64,000 nt of DNA from Paragyromitra xinjiangensis (taxonomy: Eukaryota > Ascomycota > Pezizomycetes > Pezizales > Discinaceae). Shown here in pieces: positions 23,395 to 33,996 of this stretch (within the stretch, counting starts at the first letter, position 1; each line of letters opens with the position of its first letter). The notes under the pieces were generated by a model that saw nothing but the letters and a program-made list of their open reading frames with translations, did no database searches and had not been told where the DNA came from. The position numbers and the translations under genes were made by a program. Location: NCBI GenBank assembly GCA_038503065.1, contig JBCAMK010000006.1, positions 1-64,000 on the forward strand, written 5' to 3'.

Positions 23395-23715
23395 TTAGAG
23401 CGGTAAAGGCAGAGGGTAACAAATGAATACTTCACCGCAAAAGAGGTGCCAATTTGCCTCATTACACCCTCTGCCTCGTTGACCACTCCTGTCATAGGGC
23501 GAACTGATTAAGTCATAGGCTTCTTTTCTCTCCTCTTCTTCATAATCAATCATCAAGGGGTTTCTACTTGTAAGCCAATAACACACTACATCCCCCTCGG
23601 TGGTGTCCTGGGTGGTTTTTTTAAGGCTGGGCAGAGAGGAGGGGGACAGAAGGCAGAATGATTCTGTGACAGGTTGGGGGATGGGAATTTCTCTCCATGT
23701 GGGGGAGGATGTCAT
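23395..23715 (-). pseudogene. N-terminal fragment related to the CorA-like gene
   Basis: The frame read from the ATG at 23715 contains TESFCLLSPSSLP, identical to a 13-residue stretch near the start of the CorA-like protein encoded at 19696-21567, and continues in an Asp/Glu-rich context. No coiled coil and no C-terminal membrane helices follow. It is best read as the remnant of a second copy; it could also be a short first exon whose partners I could not find. Confidence 0.5.
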
Positions 23716-23841
23716 GATTGACGATAAATGTAGGCCGAGGCCAAAGATGAGAACTACAAGGAAAACGGAGCATAATGAATAGGGGTCAAGGGGCTGAGGA
23801 ATGAGGCAGTGCTGAGGATTTTGCTGAGTGTGTAGTAGCAA

Positions 23842-26789
23842 TCAGATATTGGGAAATCCCTCAGATTGAGCTGCCGTGTAGAGTTCTAACGTAAAGTAAC
23901 AGTTCTTACTATCTAATAACACTAGTCTAATGTTTCGTAAGTATCTGGGTAATTAAATGAAGAATTCAACATTTATCAATTATAACATCTCATGATCTAA
24001 ATTTGATGCTCTTCACCCTACCCCTATTCCTGGCATTTGTGGGGCTAGAAGTTAAGCAAAAGATCCACATTAGAATCTCTAGTTTCCATTTAGACCGTCC
24101 CGCTATGATATACTCGAGGTAGGCATTAAGAACCCGAAAATGCAAGTAGAAGTCGGCCAATCAGCCTGACGATGTAGCTAGGAAGAGCGAATCAAAAAAT
24201 CTTACCAGCAGAAGACATTTTTTGGTCCCTCATGCCTGCCCCGAGTATCGTGTCTCGGCTCGATCGACTCGTCCTTGAGGCAGTCCTGATAAGTGGAGGA
24301 AGTCTCGCCCTAAACTGCGCCTTCTATTGTACGTTGCGCGTAATCATGCATGAGCCCCCCCAATTTTAAAATGGCGATCATTAGGTAACAGGGCACGAGC
24401 GAAAACACCAAAACGACACTTTTACACCTTTTGTTCAACCACACAACAGTAGAGATAGCCTACCACCCTTCAGAATAAAATAAATGTGCTTCTAGGATTT
24501 TCAAATATACACTCCGCGGCCGGCGGTAATTACAGTCGCTCCTGGGTCAACGACGAAACTGGGCCAGCGACGAACAGCGCTTGAACAGCAGGAAAAACTA
24601 GCCCTAAGCCATTAATACTCGTTGCTTTACTCCTCTCTAGACCCCTGCTCGTCACTGGCCCAGTCTCGTCGCCGACCCAGGAGCGACTGTAAATCCTCGG
24701 ATTGCGTTACAGGTGCAGCCCAATCGCCTCAGCTCAACAACCTCCAGCCAGCCCCTTTCAGCTGGAAGTATTCTACAAGAAAAAGGAGCAGAATAAACCA
24801 ATCTATGGTTAATTAACTTCTATATTTCACTGTTTTTATTAATTATCGTCTATATTTACTATTATTGAACCTATTCGTTCTCGTTGTGGTGGTGAGGAAA
24901 TATGGTAGGAAGGATCCGCGGGTGTATGGGCTGAAAACAAGCTTTTGGTATGTTTTCGCTTGTGTCCCCTCACTAAACGACTACCATTTTACTCAACAAG
25001 TTAGTATATTCACGAATAACAAGCTGACCATATTTACCCATTACTATCCACCGATTTGTTCGGAGGGCCCTCGTGAGATCTCTCGGCAGTTCAGTAAGAA
25101 AAAAAAGTTATGATTAATGTATATAGCCTAGGTGACAGCACACAGAACTATAGGCGAGTGTTCAGTTCACATGTGAATCCAATCCAAGCACCCAGATACA
25201 GCGAATGGCAAAAAAGATCGAGAAACGTGAGACTTGGGGTTCGGGGCTGTTAATGGCTCCCCAGAGTTTACGAGGAAGATCCTAGCACCTAGATTGGCCA
25301 CAAAGCCCCGCCAGTAGACCCCGGTTTCTCGATATTTTTTGCTGTACGCTGTACAGTCAGGTAGAATCGGACCAATGCATGCAGAGTATTTAGCACAGCA
25401 CTGTGAAGCAAGATCTACACCCGAGACTGCCACCTACATCATGTAAAGTTTTCGAATAGACTAGGATACTGGTGGTTGGAAGATTCATCCTCCGGCGGAC
25501 CACTTTTTGCGTTGCTGTATATTAAACTGTAGGCATTACCAACAGTCATTTGCCTTGTGTGAAAAAAGCTACGAGTGTCTCAGCCGAAACCCTTGTCAAT
25601 ATTCTGGTAGTTTTTAAGCATCAAGAGCATAACCATGTTCCACACTTGTTTTTCCTTGAAGTGCCTCCACAAAACAGAAGATAGGTGGACTCCTATATAT
25701 TCGGCGCGCGTTTTGAAAAATGGGGTGTGGCTATACGGCTTATAAGGTTAAGATCCATACATTGTTTTCAAATTTTGGTATAAGTTAGAAACATCCTTAA
25801 CTGCGGGTATAAAAAGCATTCCCATATCTAAGACCTAGTTTCAATTGCGACTCGTTAATCACCGGGCTAAATCCGATGACTGATGCACGGGGTAGCATAG
25901 GCCCCTCTTCTCGTATTCGCCGCGTATGCTCCTAAAGCACTTTCCTGCATTGCAGTTTAATCGAAAGCCTCTAGATCGAAGCAACAATGACCACTTCTTT
26001 GAGCGGGGCATGATATCAATATCATATTGCTGCGCATCTCATGTGACGTGTTCAAGAGCATTGCTCAAGAGTGGGTGATGTTTCATCAAGAAAAAGGATT
26101 TTAGAGTCAAAGATAAACAAATATTTCGGTGGGGGCGCTCGATTGCGCTCGATTATGCAATGGACAACTTTCAGAAGTAAAATTGTGCGCATACTACTCT
26201 ACCTATAGTTGATCATCATGCGCGAACGTGTGTTGCATATCTGAAACCCTGGATTGCGGCCCAAGCATCTTCGTTGCGCCCAGATCGGACTTAGTTACCC
26301 CGCGCCGGGTTGAGACAGCGGGTTGGCTGTGCGACATGCAAAATGATATGACTTGCATCGCGTGCAGCCCCCAGCAGAATTATTGTCGAATTGCATCAAC
26401 TCAATATCTAAAGTGTTTATTGGTTTTTCAGATAGGTGGCAAAGGTTTTGGCAACAGACATTGGGTACTCTATAGATCTACCCTGCTTGATGTCCTCGCT
26501 TACTTTTGCCTTTCTACTCTGCCATAATCCTACAGTATCAGAGATTGCATGGGAACACAAGGATTCAGACTTGCTTTGCCACCTGGGGAGGTTACGCCGG
26601 AATCTGCTGGAAGTTGCCGTTTGCCGGTTGAAATCCTCTTCCCAATGACCCGAAATGTATTTCGGCCTGCTTCATGTCTACCGCGGGGGCCACTGTCAAT
26701 GATGGTATTCTCCCTCACTTCGACGGATTTATATCTGGCTTGTCTCACCCTTTCCTATCTCTTCATAATACCATTTTCTTCCGTTAGCC
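23842..26789. other. Gene-poor stretch with one MITE
   Basis: Apart from the MITE at 24533-24689, only open frames of up to 99 codons without recognisable content are seen. A duplicated GCTCGATTGCGCTCGATTATGC word lies near 26138. The last 100 bp precede the VWA gene start. Confidence 0.4.
24533..24689. mobile_element. Tc1/mariner-type MITE, copy 2 (157 bp)
   Basis: The terminal inverted repeats begin CAGTCGCTCCTGGGTC at both ends and pair imperfectly over about 45 bp (left ...ACGACGAAACTGGGCC, right, read inward, ...GCGACGAGACTGGGCC). TA flanks both sides (24531-24532 and 24690-24691). It is non-coding and related to the copy at 4121-4268, but better preserved. Confidence 0.9.
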
Positions 26790-28141
26790 ATGGCCTCCAC
26801 TACTAGCACCTCGACCGCCGCCGCAGAGACTGTCCCCCAAATTGCAATCCCAGAGAATGTAGTGGCTGAGAACGCCGACACATCCACACAAAATAGTCCC
26901 TTGCCATCCGACCAGGTCTCTACGGTTCATTGCCTTAAAAACTTCAAAAATTTCATCAATACTCAAAAGAATGGTTTGAAGGCCTTCTACACTGATGAAG
27001 CGCTCAAGGACCTCTCAGACGCTGCCGCGGCGATGGCGAATAAGCTCTGTGAAATGGGCTGCGGTAAGGAAACTTCGAAGCAGCTCTCGCTTTTATGTCT
27101 GTACGACATTGTTATGCTGATTGGTATGTATCATGCGACCTCTCCCTGCCTTAAGTATGCCAACTGATGAACCTCTAGACGACTCCTCCTCCATGGCCGA
27201 CGAGGAGGAGGGAAAACGCATTGACACGCTCAAAGCCACGATGGAGCAAATAACGACGGTCTATGGCCTGGCGAAACCGGAAGGATTACTCTCCGTCAGG
27301 TTCATCAACGCGACGAAGGGGTTTAAGAATATTGACCGGCAGCGTGTAGACCACGTGATGAAAGACCGGACGTTCTGGGGAACAACACGGATTGGTGGTG
27401 CCATGAAGAAAAAGATCATCGACAATTTTGTTTTCAAGAACAAGTTGAAGAAACCCCTACTGATCATGGTCATCACAGATGGAGATGTAAGTTCAATGGC
27501 TCTAGGAGTTGACGCCACTAGATATATTAATGTACTGTGAAGGCCGAGGGTGAGCCACAAGGATATCTCAAAACCGTTATCGGCGATTGTATCAAGAGGT
27601 TGAAGGAGGAGGAAGGTCTTAACGAAGACGGTCTGTCAAACTCTGTTCCCCCTTCCTTCCCCTGTCCTCCGTACATTATTGACTCCCAGTACTAGCTGTC
27701 GCTTTCCATTTTTCGCGTGTCGGGAATGATAAAGGTGCCGCAAGCCTTCTCGAAAAACTTGACACAAGCTACAAGAATGTAGACTGTTTGCGAGGTATGT
27801 ATTGGTTAAGGCTGGCCGTATTTTACTTAGGCCATTACTGAAAATCCCTAGCCGACTATGCGCTTGAACAACTACGGGATAACGAGGCGAAGTGGAATAT
27901 CGTATGACCCCCCCATAAATCGGGTAGTAGACGCAAATTTTCTGACGCGAAATAGATACCGAAGCTACTCCTCGGAGCGATCGATAAAGATGTAAGAATG
28001 CAGCCCCTGCGAGTGTTGCACAAATCTGCTAACTATATACAGATTAACAACGAAGACGATGAGGGGATGGTGAAAGTCGGGGAAGGAGATGATGAGCAGG
28101 AGGATGATGAAGATGATGAAGATGAGGAGATAGACATCTAA
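26790..28141 (+). CDS. von Willebrand factor A domain protein (337 aa)
   Basis: Seven exons: 26790-27123, 27179-27486, 27543-27630, 27696-27794, 27852-27901, 27956-27991 and 28043-28141 (1014 nt, in phase, all GT-AG). The start is in the context GCCATGG. The second exon opens the VWA fold with YDIVMLIDDSSSM, whose DxSxS is the metal-ion-dependent adhesion site. The MIDAS threonine is probably in WGTTRIGGAM, and the aspartate in VITDGD. A Rossmann strand (AVAFHFSRVGND) follows. The C-terminus is a highly acidic Glu/Asp tail. VWA domains bind protein partners through a divalent metal; the partner here is unknown. A decayed inverted copy lies at 32697-33973, directly downstream of the NLR gene. 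Confidence 0.9.
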
Positions 28142-29829
28142 CAACTGAGTAACTTTGGACTAACAATAAACGTACTAGGGGCTGGGGTATGAAGATGGGA
28201 TGAGACGTTATATGTTTTATGGGGCTACTGTGTGAGCCCCTAGTACAAAGCCGTAGGCAGGATGTTCGTAGTAACTGGTTGGAATGAATTCTATCATCCT
28301 TAAATCCTTTCCAGTAGATTTCCGTGTGTTTGAAGGTGGACAGTGGGATGGTGATGAAGATGGAAAGTAGGAGGGGAGGGAGATGAAGATGGAGTGGAGA
28401 CGAGTCGAGAGCTGTCGTTAGAATAAGATGCGGCTCTGCGGGAGAGTGACGGACAAATGCGGACTAGGGTAAACAGGATAAGGAGGTGTGGAGGGTTTGG
28501 TATTGCCGTTCTGATAGAAAAATTGCGAGACCTATTCCATCTCTATATGCCTGACCCGAGTACTGCTCCCTGTCGATAACTCCACCCCCTGCTATATATC
28601 TTGCAACATAGAATCTTCATCAAGCCGAAAGTGCCCTACAGCATCCCAATCTTCTTACGCCACCGTAAACAACTCTTCCCCTCTCTTATTCGTCGTTCGT
28701 TAACCCTAACCCGTGCTGGGTGTGTAGCCCATCTACGTCTCAAAAAATTATGGTCTATTTTTGGGGTACCTAAGTGTTTTTTAACCTCCTAGCTTAAACT
28801 TGCACCCTAAGTCGTTTGGGCTACAATTGCTGAAGCTAGACGTACCATTTCGTCGCTGCTCAACTTGTGGGTTAGGGTTTCGGCTTCGCAAATTCACAGC
28901 TAGAGCTGTAGCGTTTGGGCCCTACTATAAAACTGCATGCCGTAGAGCTCCGTACGGTACGTACTCTCCCCTTCTTTCATCCATCTCCCCGTCCTGTCAT
29001 TGATCGACGTCTGCTGTAGATTTTTCTACTTCAGCCACTAACCTCTTTACCCGCTGAAGACAACTGTTTCACGTTTAGAATGGCGGGCCCGGTTGGTGCG
29101 CTAGACTGTCCCCCTCGCAGTGTCGCCCCGATGAGATAGTGTCGTTCCCGGTCGAGTCATGCCGCAATGAAATTGCGGCTGCGGTAAAGATTGCTGGAAA
29201 ATCTTCCTAATATGAGGTGGCTTCAGAGGGCGGAGATCGGTGAGAGACAGGCACCCGAGCACACGGAGTTTGAGGCACCCGAGAGGTCGACTACACGGGT
29301 ATATAGATAGGAGTGTGCTGCCAACCTCCAGAGAATAAGCAATGGGGCCTTTTCTTCTAGAGTGCCAATATTTCCAACAAAGATACTAGTAAAACATAGG
29401 CTAGATGATATAAAAGCACGGAAGGCGAGCTCTGTGGCTTGGGGGAGAAGCGAGAGATAGTATTATATAGATCTGTATATATATGAGCTGTGATAACTGC
29501 TATGGTAGCGAGTAAATATAATAAACAGCCGGATAAAGGTAACATGGGAAGAGAGTCCGCCTAGACTAAACCTAATGTAAGTTTTAGTCTTGTAGTACTG
29601 TAGTTGGGATGTCTGTAAATTTTCCCTACACTTCCGTTCTACGTTTTACTAGTTTATGCAGTTCTACTGGTGCTTCCCGCTGCCCCGCCATACACCTTTC
29701 TACACTACACTCGGCGCTGTTTCAGGTAATGAGCCCAAAGCCACCCTTGATTATCCCACACATCTCCGCTGGTAGACCCTTTCAAACATTCTTGAAGAAA
29801 AAGATCGCCAAGGCAAGGATTAGGACGCT
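28142..29829. other. Intergenic stretch with telomere-like inverted pair and dispersed repeat
   Basis: AACCCTAACCC at 28702-28712 faces its exact inverse GGGTTAGGGTT at 28869-28879. The region 29249-29330 is an inverted relative of 2655-2735. No gene is supported. Confidence 0.45.
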
Positions 29830-30366
29830 GAGAGGCAATTACACGACCTAGACACAAGGATGACGATACACGGATTCGCAAAAAAAGAGTCACGAGGTCA
29901 ACCCAAAAGATTTAACATTCTCCCCGTTCAACTCGAAAACTGTTGCGGAATCTCGTGCTTAAGCGGTTTAGCACGACCCTTGATGAGGAATATATCTACA
30001 GCGCTTTTGTCACTAATTTTAGGGCAAAGCGTGATAGTGGTAAGATACATGTCCTCCCCTCTTTCACTTCTCACGATGCTCATAGATATCTCAAAACGAC
30101 GACTCGAGAATGGAATCATCCGGAATTGGCGTAACACAACCCCACCCTACATCGAGGCTGCTAATATTGCCAAGCCTGACCCCTGTCCGCCATCCGACCG
30201 TATCCACTATCCGGCCGTGCCACCCTATACTCTATCCTACTTTCTTAGTAGCACACAGGACTATCCTGAATTGGCGAAGTTCACTGCGCCTCTCTTGCCA
30301 GGATCTTTACATCCACCCTCCAAAATCTACGGTAGATTCTTAACGATCGTGGTAGTGAAAGTACTA
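29830..30366 (+). pseudogene. Unrecognised spliced open frame, 3' end cut by a MITE
   Basis: Two frames join convincingly if an intron is placed at about 30042-30086 (donor GTAAGATA, acceptor CTCATAG): a segment with RFSTTLDEEYIYSAFV continues into a Pro-rich segment (YPAVPPYTLSYFL). A possible first exon upstream (DAERQLHDLDTRM) looks like a coiled coil. I do not recognise the product. The reading frame runs straight into the MITE that begins at 30364, which replaces its end. The start codon could not be fixed. Confidence 0.4.
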
Positions 30367-30622
30367 CGGGTGCCGGGGTTAATCTGTTGACACCTGGCGG
30401 TGGTGGCAGTGCAAGTACTCAACCTTCTCACCCGCTTGATGAAGCTGGGAAGAATAGCTACTGTGAAAGCATAAGAGTCTTGTTTGAAGGGTTTGCTTAG
30501 AAACATATCAGGCAAGTTACAGACTTTAATTGAAGCTTAAGGTGAATTATGGTATGTATTTACTCCAGTGGGCGCACCGCCACCACCGCCAGGTGTCAAC
30601 AGATTTTCCCTGGTACCCGCAG
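30364..30622. mobile_element. TA-flanked MITE with about 52-bp inverted repeats (259 bp)
   Basis: The left end reads CTACGGGTGCCGGGG and the right end, read inward, CTGCGGGTACCAGGG. Both continue into the shared stretch ATCTGTTGACACCTGGCGGT. TA lies outside both ends (30362-30363 and 30623-30624). It is non-coding and of a different family from the CAGTCGCTCC elements. Superfamily by target site: probably Tc1/mariner/pogo. Confidence 0.85.
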
Positions 30623-30624
30623 TA

Positions 30625-31856
30625 CGCAGTCTTAAACTTTAGTGTGGGGCACCTCTGTCTTACCAAATCCTATTGTAGGTGCTTAGTCAGGTAACGAGTG
30701 TTACTCGAGCTCCGTGCATCTACAAAACACATAGCCCCATTGCTGCCCGGACAATTTAGACTCAAAAAGCTTCTTCACGCTCGCTCTGGTATCGTTCTTG
30801 ATCATTACTCCGAAACTTCTCTTGTGGTTGTCTTATAATTAGCCCTGTTCATCTCATGGTATTGCATGACAAAGCGAGAATCTTAGTACCTATGTCAAGC
30901 ACCTCACAGAAAGCAACCTCTTCCCAATCCTCGACATTTCGACCCTAGTATCTCTCCAACACCAATAAAACCGCAAAATATGTCAACTTACCTCGAAGAA
31001 CCAAAGATAAAGAAACTTCTGTATGCATAGTATATTGCGGGTGGTAATTTTTAGAACTTTCCACTTTATGCTTTCCACAGCTGGAAGTGGGATTTTTTTC
31101 CCACGTGCACAGCGTTAACTATACTCATATTTATGCTCTGTAAAAAGCTAAAGAATTTCAGTACCATGACCCTAGGGTTGTTTTTTTTGCTACTAGAGTG
31201 CGAACACCTTTAGGACTCGGCTGTACACCTGTATGTCTAATTTTTAGTCATAGAATTTTATTCCGGAGGTCTTGTTTGTCCTCTCTAACATTCGCCCAAC
31301 AAACGAGGCGAGGTTCTAGATATGCGGCTATTGCGCACTTCCAAACCCTATTCCCGTGTCTGGAGGATTCTCGAAACTCATTCTGGCATTGAGAAACGCA
31401 TAAGATCTGCTAGACATGGGCTTTTGCGACGATAGAGTTTATCTTCAGTCATCAGATAACATTTGGTCCACAGTTCTATACCTATTATTTATAGCATAAG
31501 TTAGCTCAAAATTGCTAGAGGTGGATAACTAAGTGGCGCACCGAGTACCAGCTGTGTTTTAGATATATAGTGTCGAGATCGCCTTAATAGCTCAAATACG
31601 CAAGGAGGGGATTCGTCATGGATACCTACGAGACCATCAACGAAGGGATAAGATTTGTACATGAATACTGAGAAAGTCGCTCACTAACGAGAAAACGCCT
31701 GACGGCAACGATACCCATGCAATTTGCTGGTTGAGGAATATTCTAGCTAGGCTGCTGTGGAGCGGCAGGAAGAGGCCACAGTAAAGTATCTAGAGTGTAA
31801 ACCCTATCGTAAGGTCGTAAAAGAGGTCTATGGTTATGACTCAAGGCTTTAATCAA
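30625..31856. other. Intergenic stretch
   Basis: Only short open frames without recognisable content. Confidence 0.35.
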
Positions 31857-31864
31857 CTTTTACA

Positions 31865-32270
31865 CAGTGTTTGCAACGGGCCGGGGCGGACGGTAGGGCC
31901 CCACGGACGGACTGCAGAAAGCCAGGACCGGACCGGACTATGGTATGTAGTCCGTCTAGGGTTAAAAGTCTGCAGGACTGCAGATGACCGTGGAACTATA
32001 GGGCCCCGCGGTCCTTGCCTAGAATCTATTAATAGTATCTCACCTTACAGATACTAATAGATACCGAGGTTATCCGAAGATTTGGGGCCGATAAACATAT
32101 GCTGAGGCTGCCAAGGAGCACCAACAGGGCCCTATAGGGTAGACGGTAGTCGGTGGTCCTTACTCTATAGTCCATAGTCCGTCTAGGAGCTCCGGCTGGG
32201 ACGGACTACAAGCTGTAGGCCATTCGGTCCTAGGGCCAGAACCGGACGGACTGCCCCGTTGCGAACACTG
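31865..32270. mobile_element. hAT-type MITE (406 bp)
   Basis: The ends read CAGTGTTTGCAACGG (left) and CAGTGTTCGCAACGG (right, inward), a 15-bp terminal inverted repeat with one mismatch. An 8-bp direct duplication CTTTTACA brackets it exactly (31857-31864 and 32271-32278). A CAGTG start with an 8-bp duplication is diagnostic of hAT elements. The interior is GC-rich, full of GGACGGAC-type words on both strands, and encodes nothing recognisable. Confidence 0.93.
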
Positions 32271-32278
32271 CTTTTACA

Positions 32279-32696
32279 TGTAGGAAAGTTGATTGGGGAT
32301 GGGGAGTTATAAAGACATTGCTAAATCATCTCGTGCAGAGGGCATGCATAAGTATCGTTTGAAGCCAAATGCCAACAGAGATTGACCTCTTCTTCACTAA
32401 AGCATCGAGCGAGTATAATCCTAGGCACAACTACTTGAAACATCTTTAAACTAAACACATCACTGACGAGAGGCCTTTCTTAGGCCTATATGAGCGAAAA
32501 GCGGTGCCGACTGGAGGACCAGTGGGTCATCCAGAGCACCATCTGCTGGGTTTGAGGACAGTTTATTACAAGACTATTTTTTCTTCCAAACACAACTGCG
32601 CACCTTCTAATAGGCACATTCCCTGCAGTGCATGCAGATGTACCGAAATAATAATCCGAGTAGGCTAAATCTTCCCACGCCCTTACGTGTCGCTGT
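32279..32696. other. Spacer between hAT MITE and VWA pseudogene
   Basis: No gene or repeat recognised. Confidence 0.35.
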
Positions 32697-33973
32697 CTAT
32701 AGTTCTATATCCTCATCCTCGTCATCTTCCTGCTCGCCGAGTTCCTTTTTTCGCCGCCATCTACGTCCTCCTCCTCATCGTTGTTATTCTATACATAGTG
32801 AGCTAATCGCACAAAACTCGTAGGGGCAATATTATTACATAGGCAGAAACCGCTCCAAGGAGTAGCTTTGATAACTATTTCGGGTTAAAATTTTTATCTC
32901 TTCTGTAGGGCGTAGCCGGGGGGGAGAAATACGATATGCCACTTTGTGTCCTCATTCCATAGGCTTTCAAGCGCACGCCCTGCTAAAGATTTGTTAGAAA
33001 TCTTCTATATTAGATATGGCTATCTCCAACCAATACGTACCTCGGAAACAGTCTATGTTCGCGCAGCTATTTTTAAGGCTATTAAGAAATTTGGCCGCAT
33101 TCTCGTCATCCTCGACGTGCAAGAGATAGAAAGCGACAGCTAGGCTAGGGGTCAGTAATGTACAGCAGATAGGGTAGGTTGACGGACCGTCTTTGCTACA
33201 AGTGCTATCTGCCTCCAATCTCTCGACGCACGGTCTTGAGATGGCCCTCTAGCTCTCTCTCAGGCTACACGGGAAATTAGCACCCTCATTAGTATAAATC
33301 TCCGGATTTATTGAGCTTACTTCCCCATCCGTGATGATCATGACTAACAGGGGTCTTTCCATCTTCTTCCTTTTGCTGAAAACAAAATTGTTGATGACTT
33401 TGTTCTGAAGAGCACTACCAATCTGTGTTGTTCCCCGGGCCCAGGACGTCCTGTCTTTCATCAGGTGGTCTACGCTCTGCTCGTTAATGCCCTTATACCC
33501 CTTCGCCGAGTTGACGAACTTGACAGAAAGCAATCCTTCTTTCGGTTTGGCCAGGTTATAGACCTTTGTTATCTCCTTTATCGTGGCTGTTATGTGATCC
33601 CCCTGCTGCTCATCGGCCATGGAGGAAGAGTCATCTGAGGGATTATGAGTTCGTGTGTTCAAGGATTAGATGGAGTTCGAGCAATACATACCAATTAGCA
33701 GAACAATGTCGTATAGACACAAGATCGAGAGCTGCTTCGAAGTTTCCTTATCGCAGCCCATCTTACAGAGTTTATTCACCATCTTCGCGGCGTCCTCTGC
33801 GCGGTCAGCGAGCGCTTGATTGCCATAAAGATCCCCAGGCCGATCTTTTGTGACTTGATAAACTCGCGGAAGTTACGAAGACATTCATCTGGGGTGACCT
33901 ACTCAACTACTGCCTTCTCAATCGCCCTACTAAATTCTGAAACCCAAGAGGAAATCTCCGAAAATGATTCCAT
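32697..33973 (-). pseudogene. VWA-domain pseudogene, inverted copy of the 26790 gene
   Basis: Homologous exons follow in the same order as in the intact gene, from an ATG at 33973 through the VWA core (DDSSSM at about 33630, ITDGE at about 33320), the strand AVAFYLLHVEDD, and an acidic tail ending at 32697. Three lesions are visible: an in-frame TAG after ...EKAVVE in the first exon, a 1-nt frameshift shortly after it (near QKIGLGIF), and a deletion of about 11 nt in the third coding exon that shifts the frame after HLKTV. Splice sites are largely preserved, so decay is recent. The pseudogene begins only 23 bp beyond the stop of the NLR gene on the same strand. Confidence 0.85.
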
Positions 33974-33996
33974 TCCACCTGCAAAGAAACGCCATT

